NCBI RefSeq assembly: GCF_014332695.1
Contig: NZ_MBUA01000001.1
Span: forward strand, 434,001-498,000
Length of the DNA: 64,000 nucleotides
Source of the DNA: Flavihumibacter stibioxidans
Lineage (GTDB): Bacteria > Bacteroidota > Bacteroidia > Chitinophagales > Chitinophagaceae
Direction: 5' to 3'
Shown here: positions 7,183 to 15,722 of the stretch, in pieces
How positions within the stretch are numbered: position 1 is the first letter of the stretch
Layout of the letters: every line of letters starts with the position of its first letter
Made by a program: the position numbers and the translations under genes
Notes under the pieces: generated by a model
What the model saw: only the letters and a program-made list of their open reading frames with translations
The model's database searches: none
Told to the model about the DNA's origin: nothing

Positions 7183-10100
7183 TTGACAAGATTACTGATA
7201 AGCTGTTGGCTGCTGGTATTAACAGGCAACCTCCTGCAGGCACAGCAGGCAAGGCAGTTTTCATTTACCCATTACAACAGCAAGAACGGACTTGCTTCCA
7301 ACAATGTGTACAATGCCTGCCAGGACAAAAAAGGTTTCATCTGGATTGCCACTGTTAACGGACTGCAACGATTCGACGGAAAGGATTTTTTAACATTCAG
7401 GCATAGCCGAAAAGCCCCCCGTTCCATTCCCGCCAATAATGTAGCCGCCGTTTTTGCAGACAGGAAAGGGCGGATATGGATCATCAACGAAGACAATTCG
7501 GTTGGAATTTTTGATACGGATAAATTTATATACCATCCCATAGATGTTGATTTGCGGGTGAAAAAAGCCAACATGTTTTTCCCTTCAAAAATCCTTGAGG
7601 ACTGGAATGGGAAAATTTTCCTGCTGATAGTGGCGCATGGAGTGTACGAATTGAATGAATCGCAGATGGTTTTCAAACCAGTTGAAAATATCCTGATACC
7701 AAAGGGTTGGAACACACTTGAAATTGTACCGGACCGGGAAAAAAACTGTTATTGGATCGGTGCCGATTCCGGTCTGGCTAAGTATGATCCATCCACCCGG
7801 CAATTGAGTTACCGGCAGCACAATATGTCAAGGGATCCCATTATTGATGCATTCAGCAATGAACGGAATGTAGGTGGTATTATGCCGGTAAAGAACAGCA
7901 GGAGCTTCAGTTGCAATACCTGGCCACCGGAAAGCGGTCACCCGGTTTTGTACTGGTTTGACGGAAGAACAGGAAGAACGACCAGGCATATCATTGAAGA
8001 TTATATACCCAAAACATACAACGAAATAAAAGGACAGTTCCAGCAATCAAATGGTCAGGTTTGGGTGTATGGGCTCCCATTCATTGCCTCCCTCGACACC
8101 ATTAAACAACAATTGTCTATTCTGTCCCAACCGGCAGCACAGAATGTACAAATGCAGTTCGATCAGGCAAACAACATCTTTGAAGATCGTCAGAAAAATC
8201 TCTGGGTCTCCACCTCCGATGGATTGTTTGTCTTTAATCCGGAATCACAGGCATTCAACGCGTATTATCTGCTTCGCCCCGCAATGACCAAACCTATTGA
8301 CGCCCCGGTAAACAGCATTATACAGTTATCAAACAGGCAGATATGGGTGGGCACCTGGGGCAGGGGACTGTATTGCTATGATGAAAACTTTCATCCCCTT
8401 CCGGTTCCGGCACCATTGGATGCAGTGAAGGACAAAATGACTATCTGGTACCTTCACCAGCATAGCAGGACCGGTCTCATATTTATCGGCGAGCAGGGAG
8501 GCTTCCTGAAAGTGTATGATCCTTTGACCGGGAAATTCATGAACGGCCGTCTGCCCGTTTTTGATAACCGGACGATCCGACAGATCACAGAAGACGGGGA
8601 AGGCAATCTCTGGTTCGGCACCCAGGGCGGGCGGCTGGTGAAATGGAATTACAGTTCAGCCGGAAGGGATTATACTACAGGTTATGAAATAGTGGCGCAA
8701 CCCGGACTGGTCCACCGGCTTTATACTGATACTGATGGCAGCATCTGGGTAGCTACATTGGGAAATGGATTGTATCATATTGACCATAAAACGGGGAACC
8801 TAATTGAACAAATTACCAGCAGCGGAAAAAAAGGCTGGAAACTCAGCAACGACTCCCCTACCGATCTGATCCGGTACAATGACAGCCTGCTGATCATTGC
8901 CGCCAATTCTATAACGGTATTGAATACCCGAAATAAGAGTTCCCGCACTGTTTCACTGGATGACGGTCTCCCCTCCAATACAGCCTATTTTGTCCGCAAG
9001 GACCCGCAGGGGCACCTCTGGCTGGGTCTTCAGAATGGTTTATGCAGGTGGAACTTTGAGCAAAATTCCTTTACACTTTTTGACAGGCGGGATGGCATCC
9101 TTTATGATAACCTGACCACCGGTGGTGCATTCAGTCTGAGCAGGGGCAGACTTGCATTTGCTTCCAACCATAACTTCCTGGTATTCGATCCCGCACAGCT
9201 CGTACAATCTGCCAATCCTCCTGACATCACCATTACGGGCATTCATGTTATGGACAAACCTTTGCCTGTTGATTCGGTTGTTAAGCAGGGAAGTCTGGAA
9301 CTGACCGCACAGAATAATTCCATTGTCATTGATTATTCTTCCCTGCAATACCTCAATCACAACCAGCTGACCATTTATCACATGCTGGATGGGCTCGACA
9401 AGGACTGGGTAAAATCAGTTTCAGGCAAAGCCATCTACAACTATCTGCCTTACCGCAATTATACTTTCAGAATGAAAAGTGTAAATGGGGATGGGCGCGA
9501 AACGGAAAGTAAAACCAGCCTGGGCATCCGGGTACGCCCCCCTTACTGGCAATCCTACTGGTTCCTGGCCATGATGGTATTCCTGGCAGTTGGCTTCCTG
9601 TATTGGCTTGACCGGCTAAGGATGCAGAAAATCAGGGCAACTGAAAGCATCCGCAGGCGCATTGCAGGCAGCCTTACAGAGGATCTCACCAATTCGCTCA
9701 GCAGCATTAATATTTCCAGTGAACTGGCTAAAACAAAACTGGAATCAGACACCATGCGCACAAGGGATTATATCCACCAGATCAGTGAAACCAGTAACCG
9801 CATGACCCAGGCAATGTATGATATGGTCTGGAGCATCAACCCCCAGAATGACCAGTTGAATAAAACACTGGAACGGATGAAACAGTATATCACGGAGCAG
9901 GAATCCATCCACGATATTGATATTTCTATTGATGCCGACCCTTCCATTATGGAAAAAGAATCGGATATGGAACACCGCTATGAACTGTTGTGCATCTTCA
10001 AGGAAGGCATTTCCAATTCTGTAAAACACTCGGAGGCAAAGATTATCAATGTACAGCTGAGGCTCAGGAAAAATAAACTGCTGCTGCTGATACAGGATGA

Positions 10101-10248
10101 CGGGAAAGGATTCGATACTGGAACCGTGGCACTTGGCAGGGGTATTAATGATATGAAAAGAAGGGCCGAAGCCATTGGCGCCCAGATAGAAATACTATCA
10201 GAAAAAAACACCGGCACCCTGATCCGCCTCGAAATGGGACTCCGCTGA
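7183..10248 (+). CDS. Two-component propeller sensor with His-less kinase core
   Basis: A 1021-residue membrane sensor. It has a signal peptide (1-20), about 650 residues of propeller repeats (recurring GxIWxAT/NLWFGT/GLWLG units), a Y_Y_Y domain (YHMLDGLDKDWV...YNYLPYRNYTF), one membrane helix (about 793-809), then a HisKA_3-type dimerisation region and a C-terminal HATPase with intact N box (FKEGISNSVKHSEA) and G boxes (DDGKGFD, GRGIND). In the dimerisation region the usual LHDD reads LTED (Thr832), so the phosphoacceptor His is absent. No receiver or HTH follows, unlike hybrid systems of this class. The start is TTG, supported by the signal peptide and the -7 box. It converges on the LytTR gene with 19 bases between. 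Confidence 0.88.
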   Translation: MTRLLISCWLLVLTGNLLQAQQARQFSFTHYNSKNGLASNNVYNACQDKKGFIWIATVNGLQRFDGKDFLTFRHSRKAPRSIPANNVAAVFADRKGRIWIINEDNSVGIFDTDKFIYHPIDVDLRVKKANMFFPSKILEDWNGKIFLLIVAHGVYELNESQMVFKPVENILIPKGWNTLEIVPDREKNCYWIGADSGLAKYDPSTRQLSYRQHNMSRDPIIDAFSNERNVGGIMPVKNSRSFSCNTWPPESGHPVLYWFDGRTGRTTRHIIEDYIPKTYNEIKGQFQQSNGQVWVYGLPFIASLDTIKQQLSILSQPAAQNVQMQFDQANNIFEDRQKNLWVSTSDGLFVFNPESQAFNAYYLLRPAMTKPIDAPVNSIIQLSNRQIWVGTWGRGLYCYDENFHPLPVPAPLDAVKDKMTIWYLHQHSRTGLIFIGEQGGFLKVYDPLTGKFMNGRLPVFDNRTIRQITEDGEGNLWFGTQGGRLVKWNYSSAGRDYTTGYEIVAQPGLVHRLYTDTDGSIWVATLGNGLYHIDHKTGNLIEQITSSGKKGWKLSNDSPTDLIRYNDSLLIIAANSITVLNTRNKSSRTVSLDDGLPSNTAYFVRKDPQGHLWLGLQNGLCRWNFEQNSFTLFDRRDGILYDNLTTGGAFSLSRGRLAFASNHNFLVFDPAQLVQSANPPDITITGIHVMDKPLPVDSVVKQGSLELTAQNNSIVIDYSSLQYLNHNQLTIYHMLDGLDKDWVKSVSGKAIYNYLPYRNYTFRMKSVNGDGRETESKTSLGIRVRPPYWQSYWFLAMMVFLAVGFLYWLDRLRMQKIRATESIRRRIAGSLTEDLTNSLSSINISSELAKTKLESDTMRTRDYIHQISETSNRMTQAMYDMVWSINPQNDQLNKTLERMKQYITEQESIHDIDISIDADPSIMEKESDMEHRYELLCIFKEGISNSVKHSEAKIINVQLRLRKNKLLLLIQDDGKGFDTGTVALGRGINDMKRRAEAIGAQIEILSEKNTGTLIRLEMGLR

Positions 10249-10267
10249 CTTACCGCTCATGCCTCCA

Positions 10268-11047
10268 TCACTTGCCCATCCACTTCTTGAAATCACTTAC
10301 TTTCTCCCGGCTCACTATTGCTTCCTTGTCAACAGCCGGCTGCAGGTTCAGCAATAATCGGTTCCCGAAATAATCATGAATCTGTTCAACGCTTTCAATG
10401 GATACATAAAAGGAACGGCTGATGCGGAAATACCTGTCGGGGTCCAGCATCGATTCCAGTTCATCCATGGTATAATCAACAATGAATTTCCTGTTGTCGG
10501 AAGTTTTGAAAAAATTCACCCTGCCATCGCTGTAGAAATAGGCGATATCATCCACTTCAACGCTCACCAGTTTCTGGCCCTGTTTCACCAGGAATCTTTT
10601 CCTGAATTCCTTTGGCTGCAATCTTTGCTGCAATTCCTTCACCAGGCTGTCGACATTGAGGTTACCCTGTCCCTCAACCGAACCCAGCAGCTGTTTCATC
10701 TTTTTGAATTTTTCGAGAGCCGCTTCCAGGTCTTCTTTCTGCACTGGTTTCAGGAGATAATCCACACTGTTTACCTTGAACGCCTTTAATGCATATTCAT
10801 CATAGGAAGTGGTAAATATAACGGTACTGTTCACCTCCACTTTGTCGAAGATCTCAAAACTCTGGCCATCGGCCAGTTCAATGTCCATGAGGATCAGGTC
10901 CGGTGCCTGGTTATCCTGCAGCCATTTCACCGATGACCGGATGCTATCGGTAATACCCACTACCTCTGCACCGGAATCAACGCTTTGCAAGGTTTTCTGC
11001 AATTTCCTTACTGCAAGGTCTTCGTCTTCTATGATGAGCACTTTCAT
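10268..11047 (-). CDS. LytTR-family response regulator
   Basis: A 259-residue two-domain regulator. Residues 1-120 are a receiver with the acidic pocket (EDED), phosphoacceptor Asp55 (LILMDIELADG), the TTS switch near 79-81 and Lys100 (LLKPVQ). Residues about 145-259 form a LytTR DNA-binding domain (FLVKQGQKLVSVEVDDIAYF, RYFRISRSFYVSIESVEQI). The family binds paired direct repeats in promoters. It follows the LytS-type kinase gene by 95 bases on the same strand, and that kinase is its likely partner. Target genes are not known. Confidence 0.93.
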   Translation of the reverse strand: MKVLIIEDEDLAVRKLQKTLQSVDSGAEVVGITDSIRSSVKWLQDNQAPDLILMDIELADGQSFEIFDKVEVNSTVIFTTSYDEYALKAFKVNSVDYLLKPVQKEDLEAALEKFKKMKQLLGSVEGQGNLNVDSLVKELQQRLQPKEFRKRFLVKQGQKLVSVEVDDIAYFYSDGRVNFFKTSDNRKFIVDYTMDELESMLDPDRYFRISRSFYVSIESVEQIHDYFGNRLLLNLQPAVDKEAIVSREKVSDFKKWMGK

Positions 11048-11142
11048 GATAAAACTATTGCGTGTAAATTAAATCAAATGGAGCCCTTCCGCAAACCTGC
11101 CTGGTATCATTTGCTGAAATCAGCGAATGAATTGTTAATATA

Positions 11143-12189
11143 TCAAGGCTGGATCAGGGGCACCACCACCGCGAACTCCTTACCATCATCCCTTATCATG
11201 ATTTCTTCCTGTTTCATCAACCGGTATTTGTTGATGATATTATTGAGTCCAACTTTGGTAGAATACACCAGCCTGTCTTTTCGTTGCAGGTTATTGCTCA
11301 CTACCAGCCGGTGACTGTTGGTGGTGAGGATCATGATTTTAAGAGGACTATCCCGCAGGATCATATTGTGTTTGACCGCATTTTCCACCAGCATCTGCAG
11401 CGTAAGGGGGGGCAGCAAATAATTCAGGTTAGGGTCATCGGCCCTGATTTCCAGTTCCAGCCCGTCACCATAGCGGGTTTTCAGCAGGTGGAAATAAGAG
11501 TGAATGAACTGAAGCTCCGTATCAAGGGTTGTGAGGCCGTCTTCGTTGGTCCTTAACAGGTATCGGTACACTTTACTCATCTCATCCAGAAACTTCTCAG
11601 CCTTGGCGGGATCTTCACTGATCAGGCTCGACAGGGAATTCAGACTGTTAAAGAGGAAATGCGGGTTTACCTGTCCCTTGAGTCCTTCCAACTGGCTCTG
11701 GAGGTTTTCCTTTTTCAACTGTTCAGCCTCATCCACCATACTCCGCCATTTTTCATAAAATGCCGCCCCTTCATTAAAACTGGTGGCCAGTAAATTAAAT
11801 CCCACCCCCATCACCAGGGCCGTAAAATAAGTCCGGGTATTGATGGCATACCCAAGGAATCCGGTATAATCATAGCCCCAGAAAAGGATGCTGATTCCGG
11901 CAATCATCACCAGGATGAAAAGAAGCAAGCCGATCAGTATACGCCGGAAGGTCTGGCTGTAGCGTGGGTATTTATTATACAGCATGGTGGCGATCATGCC
12001 GCAGGTAACATAAACAAGGAATATAATTGCCAGCGTAACCACGGTGGCTATCAGGAAAGCAGGTAAAGAAATAAAATACTTCCTTCCGAAGATCAGGAAA
12101 TTGGTCACCATCGAAAAGGGTGGCAATAGTAAGAGAGCGATCCATCTTTCCTTTTTTGAATAGCGTAAGAACGCCATACCATTCAGCAT
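11143..12189 (-). CDS. LytS-type sensor histidine kinase
   Basis: A 348-residue membrane kinase with four hydrophobic helices (about residues 18-36, 40-66, 84-106 and 120-137), a short coiled linker, and a His_kinase domain with the phosphoacceptor in GQVNPHFLFNSLNSL (His177). The ATP-binding part has LPPLTLQMLVENAVKHN, but the following G box is weak (KVGLNNIINKY), as is usual in the family. There is no large sensor domain, so the signal is probably sensed in the membrane. It is the first gene of the pair with the LytTR regulator. The 153 bases upstream hold a promoter region and then the hairpin at 12302. Confidence 0.92.
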   Translation of the reverse strand: MLNGMAFLRYSKKERWIALLLLPPFSMVTNFLIFGRKYFISLPAFLIATVVTLAIIFLVYVTCGMIATMLYNKYPRYSQTFRRILIGLLLFILVMIAGISILFWGYDYTGFLGYAINTRTYFTALVMGVGFNLLATSFNEGAAFYEKWRSMVDEAEQLKKENLQSQLEGLKGQVNPHFLFNSLNSLSSLISEDPAKAEKFLDEMSKVYRYLLRTNEDGLTTLDTELQFIHSYFHLLKTRYGDGLELEIRADDPNLNYLLPPLTLQMLVENAVKHNMILRDSPLKIMILTTNSHRLVVSNNLQRKDRLVYSTKVGLNNIINKYRLMKQEEIMIRDDGKEFAVVVPLIQP

Positions 12190-12301
12190 AATCCGGCCTT
12201 TGTGTCAAAATAGCCGATAATCGGGACTTGATAAACTTATTTGGGATGAACTGTCAGATTTGCGGTTGAAACGTAAAAGTCGCAGGCTGGTGGCAAGAAT
12301 A

Positions 12302-12328
12302 AGGGGAATGGTTTTTGGCCATTCCCCT
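12302..12328 (-). terminator. Hairpin, possible terminator of the HglS/saccharopine operon
   Basis: AGGGGAATGG and CCATTCCCCT form a 10-bp perfect stem with a 7-base loop. On the minus strand the stem is followed by a moderately T-rich stretch (TATTCTTG). It lies downstream of the HglS-like gene, beyond the 66-bp repeats. The lack of a solid T run makes the terminator call uncertain. Confidence 0.5.
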
Positions 12329-12363
12329 GGTGTGTGTGGCTATTGGTAGCGAGTTTGTACTTT

Positions 12364-12556
12364 AAGGCGTCTGACGTTTAGCATTACTGAATTCACCGGA
12401 TGCCAACGTCAGACGCCTTTCCCGGAACACAGGTGTCTGACGTTTAGTATTACTGAATTCACCGGATATCAACGTCAGACGCCTTTCCCGGAATTCCGGT
12501 GTCTGACGTTTAGCATTACTGAATTCACCGGATATCAACGTCAGACGCCTTTCCCG
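12364..12556. repeat. 66-bp tandem repeat of hairpin units, family B
   Basis: Nearly three copies of a 66-base unit, with the core CTGACGTT at 12371, 12437 and 12503. Each unit contains an inverted repeat, in copy 1 AAGGCGTCTGACGTT (12364-12378) against AACGTCAGACGCCTT (12405-12419), a loop of about 26 bases with TTACTGAATTCACCGGAT, and a CCCGGAA linker. Copies differ at only a few positions, so the duplication is recent. The unit length is a multiple of three, which keeps long frames open. This region fills most of the 335-base gap between the LytS gene and the HglS-like gene. The GTCTGAC core links it to the hairpin at 17631-17766. Confidence 0.92.
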
Positions 12557-13448
12557 TTTGGGAGCTATACGTGCTCTCGAAAATCTTATCTGCATTTCCC
12601 GCTTCGAAGCCTTCGCGACGGTGTTCGCGGAGGATGGCGGATTTGGGCAGGTGGCCAAATGGCTCCAGCACTTTGCGCTCGGCAAACTCCACATAGGAAC
12701 CTGCGATTTCCTTCTCCAACCCGTCGGAAAATTGCGCTGTTACCATGCGGGCAACTGTGGATGACTGGGACAATTTTCCATCGGGACTGGTTTTAATCTT
12801 ACCACCGGCATCATTCAGTTTAAAACCGTTGCGCTCAAGGAAAGCATTGAAATCCGCAATGGTATCATATCCTTCCTTCAGGTTGTGCACGCTGACGGTA
12901 AAATGATTCAGGTAATAGCGGTTATAGATCACCCAGGCAGCGTACTCACTTTCTGTTCCAAGGCGTTCAAAGTCGCTCCAGGTAGGCGTCCGCCACAATC
13001 CGCTGTGAAGGAATATATCTACCGCTTCCGCATTATCCAGGTCGAGTGAATCCACCGGGTCACTTGTTACTTCATCCGTATAAGACCGGATGATGGCCTG
13101 TGCTGCTTCACTCAGGTCCTTCACGCGCAATTCACTGATGAAGATGCGCGGAAATTCAGGTGAAGGCGGTGCATACCAGTTGGCATCCAGTTTTTTCTGC
13201 GCGAAGAAATAATGTTCCCGGCGCTCGTAACCGAAATGAAGGAAAATCTTTTCCAGTGACTGGATGCCCAGGTTCGGAACACCCATTGTCCTGAAAGCGA
13301 TATGGTCATTTTCAATGTCGGACCCATCGTTGATCAGCCCTTCACGGAGCATGGCATCAATAACCAGCTGCACATCCGGAACCCTATCCCGGTAACGACG
13401 CATCAGTCCGCCCAGCACGATTTTCAGTCCATTCAGATCTGTAGTCAT
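12525..13448 (-). CDS. HglS-like 2-oxoadipate dioxygenase/decarboxylase (DUF1338)
   Basis: A 307-residue DUF1338 protein. The characterised member HglS (YdcJ) of Pseudomonas putida converts 2-oxoadipate to D-2-hydroxyglutarate with Fe(II) and O2 in lysine catabolism. The metal- and substrate-binding pattern is visible: DHIAFRT (His49, Arg53), LNHFTVSVH (His182) and SYVEFAER (Glu254). The C-terminus ADKIFESTY is family-typical, but the last nine codons (GKASDVDIR) and the TGA are read from the third copy of the 66-bp repeat, so the native 3' end has been replaced. It lies 23 bases downstream of the saccharopine dehydrogenase gene in a likely two-gene operon, which supports a role in lysine degradation. 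Confidence 0.88.
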   Translation of the reverse strand: MTTDLNGLKIVLGGLMRRYRDRVPDVQLVIDAMLREGLINDGSDIENDHIAFRTMGVPNLGIQSLEKIFLHFGYERREHYFFAQKKLDANWYAPPSPEFPRIFISELRVKDLSEAAQAIIRSYTDEVTSDPVDSLDLDNAEAVDIFLHSGLWRTPTWSDFERLGTESEYAAWVIYNRYYLNHFTVSVHNLKEGYDTIADFNAFLERNGFKLNDAGGKIKTSPDGKLSQSSTVARMVTAQFSDGLEKEIAGSYVEFAERKVLEPFGHLPKSAILREHRREGFEAGNADKIFESTYSSQTGKASDVDIR

Positions 13449-13471
13449 GTTTCAGGAATTTAAACGATTTA

Positions 13472-14533
13472 TCAATGCTGGCTGGCATACAGGCTGCCGT
13501 TCTTTGTTTTGATGAAAGCATCATAGGAAATTTCTTCCTGCTTGATGAAACCTTTATTCGCCAGGGTGCCATTGGCAACCATTTCAACCACGGCGGCAAC
13601 GGAAGCAGCGGTAGTCCAGCTGATCGCGCGCCATTCCTTTCCATGGATCGTGATCGGATGGTAAGCGTGGTAGAACTCTTCACGTGCCAGTTGGTCGCCC
13701 TTCCAGCCTTCCACAACAGCATATACATATACAACATCTTCCCGCACGGGTGGTTTTGCTTCGGTAAGAATTTGTTCCACCAGTTCGCGCTTTTCTTTCA
13801 GGATCAGTTCATACAGGAGGAAGCGCATCAGTTTGGCATGACCCGGATAACGCATGGTCTTGTAGTTCAGGGTGTCTACTTTGCCGGCCAGGGTTTCGCA
13901 CATGGTACCGAGACCGCCGCTGGTGCTGAAAGCTTCAAATTCCTGGCCTTCGATATTGATCATTTCGATTCCTTCCAGGGAGGGAACCATTTTGCGTTCA
14001 CCATTGTGGATCACTTCGGAATCATTGATGTATTCGTTGATCACACCGGCCGGAGACCAGGTGAAGGAATATCCCATCAGTCCGTTCGGGTATCGGGGAA
14101 GTGCCCCCACGCGCAGTTCCACGTCGCGCAATTTGGTAAAACGGTTGTAGAGATCAGCCCCCACGATACCGATGAAACCCGGTGCCAGTCCGCACTGCGG
14201 TGCCATTACTCCCTTGGATGTTTTGGCCATTTCACGTATAGCGGTGGTAGTGGGAACGTCTTCTGTAAGGTCAAAATAATGAATACCCAGTTTATGGGCG
14301 GCCTGGGCAACAGGCAGGTTCAGGTTATAGGGAAGGCAGGAAACTACTGCGTCCTGGGACGATAAAAAGGCTTCCAGCTGGGCAGCGTCTTTTACGGAAC
14401 CGGTTTCAACTTTAAAAGGAACTTCGGTGGCCGGTTGTTTCTGGTCAAATCCGGTAACGGTAAACAGGTCGCTCAGCAGGGTACCCACGAGGGAACCTAC
14501 CTTGCCAAGTCCGATAACAGCAACGTTCTTCAT
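13472..14533 (-). CDS. Saccharopine dehydrogenase family protein
   Basis: A 353-residue oxidoreductase with an N-terminal Rossmann fold (VAVIGLGKVGSLVG, residues 4-17) and the saccharopine dehydrogenase catalytic domain (GVMAPQCGLAPGFIGIVG, LGTMCETLAGKV, TMRYPGHAKLMRFLL). Saccharopine dehydrogenases interconvert saccharopine with glutamate plus aminoadipate semialdehyde, using NAD(P). The frame is open 50 codons upstream, but the ATG at 14533 begins the Rossmann strand and is the expected start. Paired with the DUF1338 dioxygenase, it suggests the order lysine, saccharopine, aminoadipate, 2-oxoadipate, 2-hydroxyglutarate. The enzyme that would make saccharopine is not in the window. Confidence 0.88.
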   Translation of the reverse strand: MKNVAVIGLGKVGSLVGTLLSDLFTVTGFDQKQPATEVPFKVETGSVKDAAQLEAFLSSQDAVVSCLPYNLNLPVAQAAHKLGIHYFDLTEDVPTTTAIREMAKTSKGVMAPQCGLAPGFIGIVGADLYNRFTKLRDVELRVGALPRYPNGLMGYSFTWSPAGVINEYINDSEVIHNGERKMVPSLEGIEMINIEGQEFEAFSTSGGLGTMCETLAGKVDTLNYKTMRYPGHAKLMRFLLYELILKEKRELVEQILTEAKPPVREDVVYVYAVVEGWKGDQLAREEFYHAYHPITIHGKEWRAISWTTAASVAAVVEMVANGTLANKGFIKQEEISYDAFIKTKNGSLYASQH

Positions 14534-14893
14534 TTTTTGAAGTTTAATATGTAAATAGATGTAATTCAGTAATAAGTGAAGCATGAGGGAGGAGAAGTGA
14601 TCTGTAGCCAATATGACTGTTGCATGGCGTAGCCATAACAAAATCAGTAATCCGGATGCAGGGAACCCGGCCGCAGTCTGCAAAGCACCAATCCCAAACT
14701 TATCTTGTCAGGGAACGTTCGCACAGGCAGACCGGAGAAAGGCCAGAAAGGCACCAAATATGTTAACTATAAGGTTCATGCCTGTGAATGATGTAATTTT
14801 GGATTCGCCGACGAAATTAAGGGAATTGAACAAAAAAATCCCTTTTATTGATTAAAATTTTACTACCTTTGCCAACCTTTTAAAAAGGTACTC
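14534..14893. other. 360-base intergenic region with divergent promoters
   Basis: No convincing gene is present: an 80-codon frame at 14613-14855 has no recognisable domain and an unusual composition. The region separates the saccharopine operon (left) from DUF177-rpmF-plsX (right). The right end holds a good -7 box (14864-14871). I see no tRNA or other RNA structure. Confidence 0.6.
14864..14871 (+). promoter_or_regulatory. -7 box of the DUF177-rpmF-plsX operon
   Basis: TACCTTTG matches TAnnTTTG and lies 22 bases before the ATG of the DUF177 gene. An AT-rich stretch precedes it, but no exact -33 element is seen. Confidence 0.6.
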
Positions 14894-15466
14894 ATGAGCA
14901 GCAGACGGGAATTTGATATTGCATTTGTGGGATTGAAGCCCGGCATTCATGAGTTTGAGTACGCCGTAAACGACCGGTTCTTTGAAGAGCGACAGCAGTC
15001 AGATTTCCAGAATTGTTCGGCACAGGTAAAACTGTCGCTGGATAAAAAGAATGGATTTATGCTGCTGAAGTTTGAAATCGGCGGGAAAGCGGAAGTGACC
15101 TGTGACCGTTGTGGCAGCACTTCTCTTCCCTGGAATCTTTGGGATGAATTCAACATCGTGGTAAAACTGGTGGAGAATCCCGAAGAGATGAACGAGCAGG
15201 AAGAAGACCCTGATGTACATTATATATCAAGAGGAGAAAGTCACCTGCACGTAGCCGATTGGATCTATGAATTCATTTTACTGAGTCTTCCCATGCAGAA
15301 AATGTGTGCGGAAGAGGAAGCAGGCAACCATCCTTATTGTAATATTAAAGGACTGGAATTGCTGAAAAAACTGAAAGCGGGAGAAGAGAGAACGGAAGCA
15401 GAGAAAAAGGAAGCGAGCAATCCTCTTTGGAAAGGGCTCGAGAAATTTAAGGACCTGGATAATTGA
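14894..15466 (+). CDS. DUF177 (YceD-like) protein
   Basis: A 190-residue protein of the YceD/DUF177 family, whose gene almost always precedes rpmF; it is associated with 23S rRNA or ribosome accumulation in bacteria and plastids. It has the family's paired cysteine sites (VTCDRCG, residues about 69-75, and MCAEEEAGNHPYCN near 137-150), which may bind a metal. The C-terminal LWKGLEKFKDL matches the family's WxxLxKLK-like tail. It is the first gene of a DUF177-rpmF-plsX operon; rpmF begins 28 bases downstream. Confidence 0.9.
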   Translation: MSSRREFDIAFVGLKPGIHEFEYAVNDRFFEERQQSDFQNCSAQVKLSLDKKNGFMLLKFEIGGKAEVTCDRCGSTSLPWNLWDEFNIVVKLVENPEEMNEQEEDPDVHYISRGESHLHVADWIYEFILLSLPMQKMCAEEEAGNHPYCNIKGLELLKKLKAGEERTEAEKKEASNPLWKGLEKFKDLDN

Positions 15467-15494
15467 TTTTGAATATATATTAAACTGTTGAAAG

Positions 15495-15689
15495 ATGCCA
15501 AATCCGAAACGCAGACATTCCCAGCAGCGTAGTGCCAAGAGAAGGACTCACTACAAGGCCGCAGCAGCTACCCTGAGTACTGACAGCACAACTGGTGAAC
15601 TGCACGTACGTCACCGTGCTCACGTGAGCGAAGGGAAATTGTTCTACAAGGGAAAACTGGTGGCTGAAAAATCGCCCATCAAGAAGTAA
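15495..15689 (+). CDS. rpmF: 50S ribosomal protein L32
   Basis: A 64-residue basic protein starting MPNPKRRHSQQRSAKRRTHY, the classic L32 N-terminus, followed by HVRHRAHVSEGKLFYKGKLV. It has no zinc-binding cysteine pairs, so it is the zinc-independent form. It lies between the DUF177 gene and plsX, the standard order linking ribosome and phospholipid synthesis. Confidence 0.97.
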   Translation: MPNPKRRHSQQRSAKRRTHYKAAAATLSTDSTTGELHVRHRAHVSEGKLFYKGKLVAEKSPIKK

Positions 15690-15722
15690 TTAACCTGTAC
15701 TCAATTTTATAGTTTGCCGGAG

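Noticed and set aside
12364-12556. CRISPR-like array
   Set aside because: The units are contiguous 66-base duplications with no variable spacers and there are no cas genes.
12362-12694. 110-codon minus-strand frame with repeated RERRLTLISGEFSN units
   Set aside because: It is the 66-bp repeat read in frame; the right part overlaps the DUF1338 gene in another frame, and no start signal or known domain is present.
13475-14365. 296-codon plus-strand frame opposite saccharopine dehydrogenase
   Set aside because: Shadow of the real gene; the translation has no domain and an odd Phe/His/Gly-rich composition.
14534-14683. 50-codon upstream extension of saccharopine dehydrogenase
   Set aside because: The ATG at 14533 directly begins the Rossmann fold; the extension is not family-like.
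14613-14855. 80-codon frame in the intergenic region
   Set aside because: No family resemblance, no ribosome-binding site, and it runs up to the promoter of the DUF177 operon.
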